Assembly (NCBI RefSeq): GCF_003337235.1
Contig: NZ_QPJC01000004.1
Span: 62,001 to 126,000, forward strand
DNA from: Halopolyspora algeriensis
Lineage (GTDB): Bacteria; Actinomycetota; Actinomycetes; Mycobacteriales; Pseudonocardiaceae
Direction of reading: 5' to 3'
DNA: 64,000 nt
Under the pieces are notes generated by a model, which was not told the DNA's origin, searched no databases, and worked only from the letters and a program-made list of their open reading frames with translations. Positions 44,723-53,998 of the stretch are shown piece by piece. The stretch's first letter is position 1, and every line of letters starts with the position of its first letter. A program made the position numbers and the translations under genes.

Positions 44723-45691
44723 TTACCGGACGAGCCCTCCGAGGATCACTTCCGCCCGGTCGGCGATGTCGGTGACGATGTCGGCGGCGGGCAGTACGGA
44801 ATCGACGAGGCCCGCCGCCTGACCGACGAAGACGTTGGCGATGTCGTAGTCACGCTCGGCGACGGCCCGCCGGTATTCGGCGGCGGCGTTCCCGAGATCG
44901 CGCTGCAACTCGGATTCCGCACCGTGCCACCGGGACACGAAGTCGTTGCCGAGCGTGTTGACGGTGTGTCCCTCCGGCCACGGGTAGCCCCGCACGATGT
45001 CGTAAACCGTGGTCCGGCAGGTGTCCTCACCCGTGGCGCCCACCGCGTGGTCCCGGGCCTGCGGGGTGCTCAGGGCTTCCGCGGCCAGGTAGAAGCGAGT
45101 CCCGACCAGAGCACCGGAAGCTCCCAGCGTCAGTGCCGCCGCCAGTCCACGACCGTCGGCGATTCCTCCCGCCGCCAGGACCACCGCCTCCGAACCGCGC
45201 CGGTCGACCAGGTCGGCGAGTTCCGGGACCAGCGTCAGCGTGGTCCGGGAACCGTAGCCGTGACCGCCGGCTTCGGTGCCCTGCGCCACGAGAACATCGG
45301 CGCCCACGTCCAGTGCGCGTTCGGCCTGGCCGCGATTCTGGACCTGGCACAGCAGCACCGCGCCGGAGGCTCTGACCCGCTCCGCGAACGGGGCCGGGTC
45401 CCCGAACGACAGCATCACGGCCACCGGATCGCGCTCCAGGGCCACATCGAGCAGATCCGGTTGCCGGGCCAGCGACCAGGTGATGAAACCGCAGCCCACC
45501 CGGGCTCCCGCGGCGGCGTCGAACTCGCGAGTCAACCAGTTCGCGTCGCCGTATCCGCCACCGATCAGACCGAGCCCTCCGGCACGGCTGACAGCAGCCG
45601 CCAGTTCACCACCCGAGACATCACCCATGGGCGCCAGCACGATCGGGTGCTCGACACCGAGAAGTTCGGTGGCCCGTGTCGCGATCGACAT
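44723..45691 (-). CDS. Nitronate monooxygenase-family protein (NMO/NPD)
   Basis: 322 aa from the ATG with GGAGGG upstream. FMN-barrel motifs are HPIVLAPMGDVSGGELAAAV, GLGLIGGGYGD, VAQGTEAGGHGYG and VLAAGGIADGRGLAAALTLG, followed by GTRFYLAAEA. Family enzymes oxidise nitronates such as propionate-3-nitronate with FMN and O2, and many homologues are of unknown substrate. It is co-directional with the upstream FNT channel gene, 80 bases away, a pairing that might link nitrite release to nitrite transport (speculative). Confidence 0.88.
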   Translation of the reverse strand: MSIATRATELLGVEHPIVLAPMGDVSGGELAAAVSRAGGLGLIGGGYGDANWLTREFDAAAGARVGCGFITWSLARQPDLLDVALERDPVAVMLSFGDPAPFAERVRASGAVLLCQVQNRGQAERALDVGADVLVAQGTEAGGHGYGSRTTLTLVPELADLVDRRGSEAVVLAAGGIADGRGLAAALTLGASGALVGTRFYLAAEALSTPQARDHAVGATGEDTCRTTVYDIVRGYPWPEGHTVNTLGNDFVSRWHGAESELQRDLGNAAAEYRRAVAERDYDIANVFVGQAAGLVDSVLPAADIVTDIADRAEVILGGLVR

Positions 45692-45771
45692 CCGAAACCC
45701 TCCACACACTCCGTAGAACCCGGCCGAGCCTATCGCCCACCGGTCCTCGTTCCCGGAATGCGAGACGCGCG

Positions 45772-46602
45772 TCAGCTGTGCCGCCACTCGTGGATGCGGG
45801 TGTAGCCGCGGATGAGCCGCAGGGCGGTGGTGATGCCGACGCCACCGATGATGTTGCCCAACATCGCCCAGCCGAACCACAGAATCCAGTCCGCGTACCC
45901 GTACCCGGCTCCGGCGTGGATCCCGCCGAAGATGAGCAGCGAGTCCAGCACGGAGTGATGCATGCCGGTACCGACGATGAGAAAGCCGGTGACCGCGCTG
46001 GCGGCCAGTTTCGCCATGTCGCTGTCGGTGCCGTTGTGCATGCGGGTCATCAGCGTGATGGTGCTGCCCGCGAGGATGGCCAGACAAAAGCTCTGCGGTG
46101 ATATGCCCGCATGGACGAACTCACCTCCCGTCTCGATGGCCGTCGAGCGGATCTCGGGAAAGGCGGTGATCACGATTCCCATGAAGATCCAGCCGCCGAG
46201 GAGGTTGCCCACCAGCGTGCCCGCCCAGAAACGCGCCAGGCGCCGCCATGTGGCCTGCCGGGCGGCCACGACCACGATCGGCACGAGGAAACCTTCGGTG
46301 AACAGCTCGGCATGACCGAGCAGCAACGCGATCAGCGCGACCGAGAAGGCCAACCCGGCCAGCAGGGAACTGCCCGTGCTCTGCTGGACGGTGAGCAGGG
46401 CGAGCACACCCAGGGCCACTTCCACCCCGGCGACGAGCGCGGTGGCCAGTAACTGCGGCCACGTTCGGTGCAGGCGAGGGCGCCCCTGCTCGATGATCCG
46501 ATCGATGGCACGGTTCACCTCGTTCTCGCGCAATCGCCACTGGCCTCGCGTCTCGCGCGAGGTATCGGTGCGGGCGGGCTGCTCCGTCTGCTTGGTGATC
46601 AC
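45772..46602 (-). CDS. Formate/nitrite transporter family channel
   Basis: 276 aa, six hydrophobic helices after a charged ~45-residue N-terminal extension containing ENEVNRAIDRIIEQGRPRL. FNT signatures are LLLGHAELFTEGFLVP, FWAGTLVGNLLGGWIF and IVGTGMHHSVLDS, the last holding the central-pore His. The charged extension resembles the YfdC subgroup. Pentameric channel for small monovalent anions such as formate or nitrite. The downstream gene is a nitronate monooxygenase-like enzyme. Confidence 0.87.
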   Translation of the reverse strand: MITKQTEQPARTDTSRETRGQWRLRENEVNRAIDRIIEQGRPRLHRTWPQLLATALVAGVEVALGVLALLTVQQSTGSSLLAGLAFSVALIALLLGHAELFTEGFLVPIVVVAARQATWRRLARFWAGTLVGNLLGGWIFMGIVITAFPEIRSTAIETGGEFVHAGISPQSFCLAILAGSTITLMTRMHNGTDSDMAKLAASAVTGFLIVGTGMHHSVLDSLLIFGGIHAGAGYGYADWILWFGWAMLGNIIGGVGITTALRLIRGYTRIHEWRHS

Positions 46603-46918
46603 GACCTACCTGTGTTCGTCTCGAAGGGTTCCTGCTTGTTTCTCGGACATCCCGATTCCGGGCGCGCGCGGTCGCGAACGCCTTGTGGCTACCGAAAAGA
46701 TGGGGAATTTCGCCGGTCGGCGATACAGCTGCGCGACCCGCGGACGGCCAGTGTGGCAGAGCCTTCCGCCGGGAACGCAAAGCCCCCACAGGGGGTGAGT
46801 GCGCGACGATCACGCGGCAGTCGCCCGTACCGGATCCGACGAGCAGTGGGTGCCCGCTGAGAAGGTCACCGGCCTCCGACAAGCGGTGCGGCAGGCGGGT
46901 GTCGCCGGGTATCGGCCA
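46603..46918. other. 316-base stretch without a gene
   Basis: Lies between the FNT start and the NUDIX stop. The only structure I see is CCCCC-ACA-GGGGG (46783-46795), a short stem with a 3-base loop, possibly ending the NUDIX transcript. Frames through it are non-conserved. No riboswitch or tRNA fold is recognised. Confidence 0.4.
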
Positions 46919-47365
46919 CTACGTGTTGGCGGGATGGAAGTGTTGACGGATCAGCACGGCGGCTTCCGCGCTGATCGGGTACTCGTCGGAGGGACCGACC
47001 CACATGTGGGCCTCGTGTTCGCTCAGGTCCACCTCATCGACGCCGGTGACGGTAACCGACCAGGTGTGCCTGCGGGTGTGCATGCCACTGTCGGAGGTGT
47101 AGTCGAAGGCGCCGAGATAACCGAGGACCTCGGAGACCACCAGACCGGTTTCCTCGGTGATCTCGCGGCGCAGGGCGGTCATGAGGTCCTCACCGGGTTC
47201 GACGGCACCGGAGGGCAGTTCCCATTCCCCACTCCGGACGTCTTCCGCGGGGCGCTGCAGCAGCAGGACGGATCCCTCGTGGTCGACGACCGCACCGACC
47301 GCCTGCTGCTGGACGCCGTCTTCGGCATCCAGCCGGGTCAAGTCGGTGACCTCGGGCAATCCCAT
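46919..47365 (-). CDS. NUDIX hydrolase
   Basis: 148 aa from the ATG with GGAAGAGG upstream. The Nudix box is complete: GAVEPGEDLMTALRREITEE followed by TGL (GX5EX7REUXEEXGU), on a fold opening with QQAVGAVVDHEGSVLLLQRP. Hydrolyses a nucleoside diphosphate linked to another group; the exact substrate is not readable. Single gene. Confidence 0.92.
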   Translation of the reverse strand: MGLPEVTDLTRLDAEDGVQQQAVGAVVDHEGSVLLLQRPAEDVRSGEWELPSGAVEPGEDLMTALRREITEETGLVVSEVLGYLGAFDYTSDSGMHTRRHTWSVTVTGVDEVDLSEHEAHMWVGPSDEYPISAEAAVLIRQHFHPANT

Positions 47366-47513
47366 ACTGCCTCTTCCTTCTCGAGAAAGCGGTGACGCAG
47401 CACCTCTGCCTCGCGTGCCTGACGGTCGGTTCGGCGCGATCATCATCGCCGTGCGGGATGGGTGACTTCAAGGGAGGGGCGGATGTTCGCGGGAACAGCA
47501 CCGTGCCGCACGG

Positions 47514-48380
47514 TCAGGGCAGCAGACCTTGGCGCCGGGCGGCCACGACCGCCTCGTGCCTGCTGTGCACCCCGAGCTTGCGCATGGCGCTGCGCAGGTA
47601 GGCCTTGACGGTCTCGGGAACCAGCGACAGGCGTCTGCCTGTCTCGGCGTTGCTGCAGCCGAGCGCGACCTGGGCGAGCACGTCGAGTTCGCGTGGAGTC
47701 AGCGGCGAGATCGTGTCGGTTTTCCGCCCCGTGCCGAGATGGGCGAGCCGCTCACAGGCCTGCCGCAACCGGTCGCGGAGTTCGGTGTCGTCCATCGCCT
47801 GGGCGATGCTGCGGAATTCGGTGTGCAGCTCGCGAACCTCCTCGGCGGTGACCTGGTCCCGCCCCTGAACCGGCTCGTCGATCGCGGCTGCCTGCAGCAG
47901 TTTCATCCGCCGGTCGACTTCGTCCCGGACGGCGAGTTCCTCGGCCAACCCCCGGGAAGCCTCCATCAGAGCCTCCGTCGCGCGATCGCCCAGCGGGAGC
48001 ACGGCGCGGACGGCTCCGTAGAGCACACCACGAACCGATCCGTCCACTGTGACCGGAGCGGCGACGACCGAGCGAATCCCCTCCCCGAGTACGGGACGGT
48101 CGTAGTCGTGCGTGATCGCTCTCGCCGACTCGTAGTCGTTGACCCCGGCGGGCCGACCGTGCGCAACGACGTAACCACCGAGGCCGGCGCCGGGCAGGAC
48201 GTTCAGCCCGCGCAGGCCGGTCGTGCGCGCTCCGCGGAACTCCGACAGGCGAAGGGCACCGTCCACCAGCCTGCCGCCGAAGGCCAGCGGAACGTCGGTA
48301 CGTCGCTGCACCGACCGCAGGGCCTGTCGGAACGCGTCCCCGTCGTCGGGGCGCATCAGCGGATGTCGCGTCTGTTCCAT
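47514..48380 (-). CDS. GAF-domain LuxR-type regulator
   Basis: 288 aa from the ATG with AGGGGTGA upstream. Residues ~30-160 form a GAF-like sensor domain (GLNVLPGAGLGGYVVAHGRP, SVVAAPVTVDGSVRGVLYGA). Residues ~225-288 are a LuxR helix-turn-helix: ISPLTPRELDVLAQVALG, CSNAETGRRLSLVPETVKAY, MRKLGVHSRHEAVV. This layout is common near acyl-CoA synthetase genes in actinobacteria, and such a gene is divergent 154 bases away, so it probably regulates that gene (inference). Confidence 0.88.
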   Translation of the reverse strand: MEQTRHPLMRPDDGDAFRQALRSVQRRTDVPLAFGGRLVDGALRLSEFRGARTTGLRGLNVLPGAGLGGYVVAHGRPAGVNDYESARAITHDYDRPVLGEGIRSVVAAPVTVDGSVRGVLYGAVRAVLPLGDRATEALMEASRGLAEELAVRDEVDRRMKLLQAAAIDEPVQGRDQVTAEEVRELHTEFRSIAQAMDDTELRDRLRQACERLAHLGTGRKTDTISPLTPRELDVLAQVALGCSNAETGRRLSLVPETVKAYLRSAMRKLGVHSRHEAVVAARRQGLLP

Positions 48381-48534
48381 CGTGCTCACCCCTTTTCGGG
48401 GGTAGTGGATCCGGCCTGTGATGTGGAGCATAACCCCAGGCGGTGTCCGGTGATCGCACGACGGGAAGGCGGTCGCCGCGCCACCGGCACAGAGTCGACA
48501 GCGCCCGAGCCGGCGGTGAGGAGAGGAGTCCTTG

Positions 48535-50262
48535 GTGAACGACGACGCAGCAATCGCCCGGAGTGCGCAGTTCCGGCAGGCACGGGAGTTCCTGCTGACG
48601 CACCGGGAGGACTACGCGCAGGCATGCGCCGAGTTCCGATGGCCGCAGCCGACCGAGTTCAACTGGGCACTGGACTGGTTCGACGCGCTCGGCACGGAAC
48701 CGGAATCGGCCGACCGGCCCGCGCTGTGGATCGTCGAGGAGGACGGCTCGGAGACGAAGCTGACGTTCGCCGAACTCTCCCGGCGATCCGACCGGGTGGC
48801 GAACTGGTTGCGCGAGCAGGGCGTGCGCCGGAGTGATCGGGTGATCCTGATGCTCGGCAACCAGGTGGAGCTGTGGGAGACCATCCTCGCGGCCATGAAG
48901 CTGGGGGCGGTGGTGATCCCCGCCTCGACACTGCTGGAGGCAGCGGACCTGACCGATCGGGTGCAGCGCGGCAATGCCAAGCACGTCGTGGTGCGTTCGG
49001 CGGACACGGCGAAGTTCGAGGCCGTTGCCGGCCAGTACACCCGCGTGGCGGTGGGCGCACCGGTCGAGGGATGGCTGAACTATGCCGATGCCTGCTCGGC
49101 CGAGCAGCAGTTCACCCCGGACGGCGACACCAAGGCCTCGGACACGTTGCTGCTGTACTTCACCTCCGGCACCACCGCACAGCCCAAGCTGGTCGAACAC
49201 ACCCATGCCACTTACCCGATCGGGCACCTGTCGACCATGTACTGGATCGGGCTGGAGCCCGGCGATGTCCACCTGAACATTTCCTCGCCCGGATGGGCCA
49301 AGCACGCGTGGAGCAACGTGTTCGCACCGTGGAACGCGGGCGCTTGTGTGTTTCTGTACAACTACACGCGGTTCGATCCGCAAGCGCTGCTCGGGCACAT
49401 GCAGCGCTGCGGAGTCACGAGTTTCTGCGCCCCGCCGACGGTGTGGCGGATGCTCATCCAGGCCGATCTCACGCAGCTGCCCACCCCACCCACCAAGGTG
49501 GTGGGCGCGGGAGAGCCGCTGAACCCGGAGATCATCGAACAGGTGCGCCGGGCGTGGGGAGTGACGATCCGCGACGGGTTCGGCCAGACCGAGACCACGG
49601 TGCAGATCGCCAACACACCCGGACAGAAGATCAAACCCGGCTCCATGGGGCGACCGCTGCCGGGATTCACCGTCGCCCTGCTGGATCCGGCCACCGGCCA
49701 GGAGGGTGAGGAGGGCGAGATCTGCCTCGACCTGAACCACCGGCCGCTGGGACTGATGGTCGGCTACCGGGACGACCCGGAGCGCACCGACGACGTCATG
49801 CGCGACGGCTACTACCACACCGGTGATGTGGGCAGCCGGGACGCCGACGGCTACATCACCTACACGGGCCGCGCCGACGACGTGTTCAAGGCCAGCGACT
49901 ACCGGATCTCGCCGTTCGAACTGGAAAGCGTGCTGCTGGAACACGAGGCGGTGGCGGAGGCCGCTGTGGTGCCCTCGCCGGATCCGGTGCGCCTGGCAGT
50001 GCCGAAGGCCTACGTCACGCTGACCGCGGATCACCGACCGGGCCACGACACCGCCCACTCGATTCTGAAGTTCGCGCGGGAGAACCTGGCACCGTACAAG
50101 CGGATCCGGCGCCTGGAGTTCGCCGAGCTGCCGAAGACGATCTCCGGCAAGATCCGCCGGGTGGAGCTGCGCGGCCGGGAACACGAGCGGGACCGCGGCA
50201 GCGACCGGGAGCAGGTGGAGGGAGAGTACGCCGACACCGACTTTCCCGAACTGCGCGCGTGA
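48535..50262 (+). CDS. Acyl-CoA synthetase (AMP-forming, medium-chain/aryl type)
   Basis: 575 aa from a GTG after GAGGAGAGGAG (a TTG one codon earlier is possible). ATP-binding motif LLLYFTSGTTAQPKLVEHTH has Ala where Gly is usual (TSGTTGxPK). Further motifs are GFGQTETT, YHTGDVGSRDADGYI, YTGRADDVFKASDYRISPFE and the C-terminal lysine in PKTISGKIRR. Family: AcsM/BCL-like synthetases acting on medium-chain or aromatic acids. Divergent from a GAF-LuxR gene. Confidence 0.9.
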   Translation: MNDDAAIARSAQFRQAREFLLTHREDYAQACAEFRWPQPTEFNWALDWFDALGTEPESADRPALWIVEEDGSETKLTFAELSRRSDRVANWLREQGVRRSDRVILMLGNQVELWETILAAMKLGAVVIPASTLLEAADLTDRVQRGNAKHVVVRSADTAKFEAVAGQYTRVAVGAPVEGWLNYADACSAEQQFTPDGDTKASDTLLLYFTSGTTAQPKLVEHTHATYPIGHLSTMYWIGLEPGDVHLNISSPGWAKHAWSNVFAPWNAGACVFLYNYTRFDPQALLGHMQRCGVTSFCAPPTVWRMLIQADLTQLPTPPTKVVGAGEPLNPEIIEQVRRAWGVTIRDGFGQTETTVQIANTPGQKIKPGSMGRPLPGFTVALLDPATGQEGEEGEICLDLNHRPLGLMVGYRDDPERTDDVMRDGYYHTGDVGSRDADGYITYTGRADDVFKASDYRISPFELESVLLEHEAVAEAAVVPSPDPVRLAVPKAYVTLTADHRPGHDTAHSILKFARENLAPYKRIRRLEFAELPKTISGKIRRVELRGREHERDRGSDREQVEGEYADTDFPELRA

Positions 50263-50409
50263 GCGTGCAGGACACATCGGCGAAAAAGGGAGCAGGGGCG
50301 GTACCGCCGCGCGGGGGGCCGGTGCCGCCTTGCGATCGGCAGGCTGTTTTCTCCTGCGGCCACTAACATCGCAGGCGCAGCAGTCCCCTCGACGCGAGGA
50401 AGGTGTGCC

Positions 50410-50832
50410 GTGGCGAAGCCGCCCCTGCCCGAGAAGGTCAGCGAGCTCCTGGCCCGGCCGAACCCGTCGGTGATCACCAGCGTGCGACCGGACGGGCAAC
50501 CCGTCTCGGTGGCCACCTGGTACCTCTGGGAGGACGGCCGGGTCCTGGTCAACATGGACGAGGGGCGCAAGCGGCTGGAATACATGCGGGCCGACCCCCG
50601 CGTGACGCTGACCGTGCTGTCCTCGGAGGACTGGTACACCCACGTGAGCCTGCAGGGCCGGGTGGCCGAGCTGGTCGACGACCCGGAGCTGACCGACATC
50701 GACCGGCTCGCCCGGCACTACACCGGCGACCGGTATCCCGTGCGCGAGCGCCACCGGATCAGCGCCCGGATCGAGATCGTCCGCTGGCACGGATGGGGAG
50801 CGGCGGAAAACACCGACGTCACCCACCACTGA
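50410..50832 (+). CDS. PPOX-class F420-dependent flavin-fold protein
   Basis: 140 aa, GTG start with GAGGAAGG upstream. Split-barrel motifs are NPSVITSVRPDGQPVSVATW, VLVNMDEGRKRLEYMRADPR, VTLTVLSSEDWYTHVSLQGR and the C-terminal YPVRERHRISARIEI. Matches the FDOR/PPOX-F420 family of actinobacteria, reductases using F420H2 or FMN. Substrate unknown. Co-directional with the acyl-CoA synthetase, 147 bases downstream. Confidence 0.88.
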   Translation: MAKPPLPEKVSELLARPNPSVITSVRPDGQPVSVATWYLWEDGRVLVNMDEGRKRLEYMRADPRVTLTVLSSEDWYTHVSLQGRVAELVDDPELTDIDRLARHYTGDRYPVRERHRISARIEIVRWHGWGAAENTDVTHH

Positions 50833-50852
50833 CCGTGTCCGGCGCGGTGGAG

Positions 50853-51638
50853 TCAGTCGGTGACGAACCCACCGTCGACGACGAGGTTCTGGCCGGTCAC
50901 GGCACGTGCCCACGGGGAGGCGAAGAACAGCACCGCGTCGGCGAACTCCTCCGGGGCCACCACGTGCCGCAACGGTGTGCTCTCGGCAATGCCGTCGAAG
51001 ACGACCTCGGGAGTGCCCGCGCTGGCATCGGTCGTGCGCAGCAAACCGCCGGAGACCATGTTCACCGTGATCCCGTCCGGCCCGAGATCCGTGGCCATGG
51101 TCCGGGTCAACGACAGCAGTGCGGCCTTGGCCGCGGTGTAATCGTGGTAGGGCACCACGGGGCGCTGGAACAGGTTGGTGCCGATGTTGATGATGCGCCC
51201 GGATCCCTGCGCGCGCAGGTCGGGCAAGGCGGCCTGCACGGTGTTGAGCGCGGCGCGGACACCACCTTCGAACTGGGCGGAGAACTCGTCCCAACGGATC
51301 CGGTCGGCGTGCGGGCGCGCGTCGCCGTTGAAGGAGAAGTCGGCCAGCGCGTTGTTGACCACGGTCGTAGCGGACATGCCGAAACGTGCTCGAACGTCCG
51401 CGAACAGCTCGTTCACCTGGTACTCGTCGGTGACGTCCGCCTCAACCGCGAAGGCGCGGTCCTCGCCGATCTCGGCGGCCAGCGCTTCGGCCTGCTCACG
51501 GCTGCGCCGGTAGTTGACCGCGACACACGCCCCTTCTCGGGCGAAGGCGCGCACGATGGATCTTCCCAGGCCGCGCCCGCCGCCGGTGACCACGACAACT
51601 TGTTCGGCCAGCGGCGTCTCGCGATCGTGCATGGCCAT
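50853..51638 (-). CDS. SDR-family oxidoreductase (FabG-like)
   Basis: 261 aa from the first of two close ATGs; SD weak. TGGGRGLGR cofactor motif, NNA in TTVVNNALADF, catalytic Ser/Tyr/Lys in RIINIGTNLFQRPVV and YHDYTAAKAALLSL, and VTGQNLVVDGGFV at the end. Resembles 3-oxoacyl-ACP-reductase-like SDRs; NNAG is replaced by NNAL, seen in a subset. Convergent with the PPOX gene and co-directional with the MarR gene upstream. Confidence 0.88.
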   Translation of the reverse strand: MAMHDRETPLAEQVVVVTGGGRGLGRSIVRAFAREGACVAVNYRRSREQAEALAAEIGEDRAFAVEADVTDEYQVNELFADVRARFGMSATTVVNNALADFSFNGDARPHADRIRWDEFSAQFEGGVRAALNTVQAALPDLRAQGSGRIINIGTNLFQRPVVPYHDYTAAKAALLSLTRTMATDLGPDGITVNMVSGGLLRTTDASAGTPEVVFDGIAESTPLRHVVAPEEFADAVLFFASPWARAVTGQNLVVDGGFVTD

Positions 51639-51681
51639 CACGGTAACGAGGCCGGAAACCGCTCGGCGGGACGGTCCCCGA

Positions 51682-52236
51682 TCATTCCTCGCTCTCGGCC
51701 GGACCACCGCCCCGGGTGCCGGCGGTGCGGCCGACGGGAGCGGTTGTTCCTTCCAGTGCGTGCAGCAGCTCGGCCAGGCCGCCGGCGAGGGATTCGCGCT
51801 GGTGAGCGCTCAATGCCGACAGCAGTTGTCGCTCGGCTTCGAGATTGCGGGGAAAGGCCCGGTCGATCACGTCTCTGCCCTGGTCGGTGAGGGCGATGCG
51901 CGCGCTCCGCCGGTCGCGTTCATCGGAGGTGCGCTCCAGCAGGCCGCGCTCGGTGAGCTGCTGGACTCGCTTGGTCGTGGCCGCCCCCGAGGACACGGTC
52001 AGTTCGTTGAGCCGACCCGGGGTCACCGGTGCGCCGGTGCGGCGCAGGGCACAGAGCAGATCGAACTCGGCGCGGTTGAGCCCCTCCTCGGCGAACGTCG
52101 CATCCAGGCGCCTGCGCAGGACGGCCGCAGCGCGCAGGACCCGCCCGATCACGTCGATACTGGTGGTGTCCAGGTCGGGACGGACCTCATGCCACTGCTC
52201 TCTCGCCGTGTCAATGAGATCGGATGTTCTCTTCAC
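51682..52236 (-). CDS. MarR-family regulator
   Basis: 184 aa from a GTG. The winged helix reads LNRAEFDLLCALRRTG, VTPGRLNELTVSSGAATTKR, LTERGLLERTSDERDRRSAR and IALTDQGRDVI, all typical MarR. The C-terminal ~20 residues are low complexity. It is divergent from a FUSC-family transporter gene, with an A/T-rich dyad in the 46-base gap. Likely represses the transporter and perhaps itself. Confidence 0.9.
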   Translation of the reverse strand: MKRTSDLIDTAREQWHEVRPDLDTTSIDVIGRVLRAAAVLRRRLDATFAEEGLNRAEFDLLCALRRTGAPVTPGRLNELTVSSGAATTKRVQQLTERGLLERTSDERDRRSARIALTDQGRDVIDRAFPRNLEAERQLLSALSAHQRESLAGGLAELLHALEGTTAPVGRTAGTRGGGPAESEE

Positions 52237-52260
52237 CTCACTAATATACCACCTGTAAAA

Positions 52261-52275
52261 TACTTGCGTACAATA
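52261..52275. promoter_or_regulatory. MarR-operator-like dyad
   Basis: TACTTGCGTACAATA has near-symmetric TA(c)TTG/CAATA arms around CGTA and lies between the divergent MarR and FUSC starts, in an A/T-rich patch unusual for this genome. It is the best candidate site for the MarR protein. Confidence 0.45.
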
Positions 52276-52282
52276 AAAGAAC

Positions 52283-53998
52283 GTGCATGGTAGCGTGTTG
52301 ACCCGGCATCTCCGAGAAACCTTCCGCCTTCGCAAGGGCGGGCCCCTGGTCTGGCCCGCGATCAGAGCGTTCCTGTCGATGCTGGTCCCGCTGACGACAC
52401 TGCTCCAGATCGGTCGACTGGACCTGGTGGCCGGCGCGGTGTTCGGGGCGCTGACCAGCGTCCACGCCCGCAGCGAGCCGTACCGGCAGCAGGCCCGCAC
52501 CCTGGCGGTGGTGGCCGTGTCGATGGTGCTCGCCGTGGCGATCGGCGACGTGATCGCGGTGTTCGCCGAAGGCAGTGTTTGGCACGAGCCGCTGGCGCTG
52601 CTGGCGACGGCGGTCGTGGGCGCCGTGACCACCGCGGCCGGTACCGCCGTGCATCTCGGTGCTCCCGGCGGGTTGATCTTCGCTTTCGCCACCGGTGCCT
52701 GCGCGCACCTGTCACTGGCGACGACGGATCTGGGACCGCACATCTCCGTCACCGCGGTCAGCGCCGCGTTCGCCTGGGCCGTCAGCACCGCAGGCGCCGT
52801 GGTCAGTGGGTTGGGCCCGCAGCGCAGGGCCGTGGCAGCCGCGCTCGAGGCGACCGCCGCGCACCTGGCGGCACGGCCGGACCTGACCACACGGCACCGC
52901 GCCGCGGCCGCCGTGGAAACGGCCTGGAACAGCGTCGCTCTGGTCGGCCGCCGCCACCGGGACACCGCGGAACATCTCGACCTCGTCCGGGCGATCGAGA
53001 CCTGCGAGGCCCTGTTGATCCCGGACCACGGTGCGGAGGTGGCCATCGACGACATTCGAGCCACCGCCACCGAACTTCGCCGCGGAGGACGGTTCCACGG
53101 TCTCGTCCCCGAGGGGGACTCGCGGCCGCTCGTTCCGCCCACACCGGTGTCCCGGTGGAAGGTGATCCGCGAGGTCCTGCGCGCGGCCCTGCGCCCCGGG
53201 CGACACGCCGGGACCTGGCTGCGTCCCTTCGCGCTCCGAGTGGGCACGGCCGCCTTCGTCGCGGGAGCAGCAGCCAACCTGCTCGGGATCGGGCACGCCT
53301 ACTGGGCTGCGGTCTCGGCCGTATCGGTCCTGCAGGCCACCAGCACATCGCGGTCGGTTCCGCGGATGCTGCAGCGCATCTCCGGCACGGTCTTCGGCGT
53401 GCTCGGCGGACTCGGCCTGCTCTCGGCCCATCCCGCCCCATGGATGATCATCATCCTGCTCGCCGTGTTGCAGTGGGGCGCGGAGATGACCGTGCTGGTC
53501 AACTACGCCTTCGGCCTGTTCTTCGCGACACCGGTGGCCTTGCTGGTCAGCGCGCTGGCTTCTCCGGCGGGCCCCGGCGAGCTGGTGTTGCATCGCCTGT
53601 GGGCCACCCTGCTCGGCGCCGCGATCGCCGTGGGCGTGGCATGGCTGCTGCCGAACCGCGCATGGCTGTCCCGCGTGCAACGGGCACTCGCACGAGTGCG
53701 CGAACTCAGCGCTGCGGACCCGATACAACCGGATCGACTGCGCAGTGCTCTGGTCGAGCTGCACGAGGCCTACGACGTCGCCGACGGCGAGGTGCGTCGT
53801 GCAAAACTGCCCACCGAGGAACTGCTCGACATCTCCCACCGGGCCTACGTGCTGCTGGACAGTCCCGAAGGCCTGAACAGCCCCGATGGCAGAGCGCGTT
53901 GCCTGCCCGTGGCAACAGGGGCGGACGACAGGCGGGGATCCGGCGCGGCGGCTCAGTCCTCGCGGTCCGGTTCGAGCTGCCAGGAAGCCACGAAGTAG
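52283..53998 (+). CDS. FUSC-family membrane transporter
   Basis: 571 aa from a GTG. Two membrane bundles (residues ~25-175 and ~300-440) flank a soluble segment, the layout of the fusaric-acid-resistance/aromatic-acid exporter (AaeB-like) family. Typical blocks are HAYWAAVSAVSVLQATSTSR, RISGTVFGVLGGLGL and LHRLWATLLGAAIAVGVAW. Divergent from a MarR regulator, a common efflux-control arrangement. The last 46 bases overlap the convergent LigB-like gene. Confidence 0.87.
   Translation: MHGSVLTRHLRETFRLRKGGPLVWPAIRAFLSMLVPLTTLLQIGRLDLVAGAVFGALTSVHARSEPYRQQARTLAVVAVSMVLAVAIGDVIAVFAEGSVWHEPLALLATAVVGAVTTAAGTAVHLGAPGGLIFAFATGACAHLSLATTDLGPHISVTAVSAAFAWAVSTAGAVVSGLGPQRRAVAAALEATAAHLAARPDLTTRHRAAAAVETAWNSVALVGRRHRDTAEHLDLVRAIETCEALLIPDHGAEVAIDDIRATATELRRGGRFHGLVPEGDSRPLVPPTPVSRWKVIREVLRAALRPGRHAGTWLRPFALRVGTAAFVAGAAANLLGIGHAYWAAVSAVSVLQATSTSRSVPRMLQRISGTVFGVLGGLGLLSAHPAPWMIIILLAVLQWGAEMTVLVNYAFGLFFATPVALLVSALASPAGPGELVLHRLWATLLGAAIAVGVAWLLPNRAWLSRVQRALARVRELSAADPIQPDRLRSALVELHEAYDVADGEVRRAKLPTEELLDISHRAYVLLDSPEGLNSPDGRARCLPVATGADDRRGSGAAAQSSRSGSSCQEATK

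Noticed and set aside
46783-46795. CCCCC-ACA-GGGGG as a riboswitch or RNA gene
   Set aside because: Only a 5-bp stem; no conserved aptamer features around it.
47752-51294. 1180-codon open frame on the minus strand
   Set aside because: Antisense to the acyl-CoA synthetase and PPOX genes and out of frame with LuxR; no domain.
52237-53277. N-terminal extension of the MarR frame
   Set aside because: Runs antisense through the FUSC gene; the MarR fold begins at the GTG at 52236.
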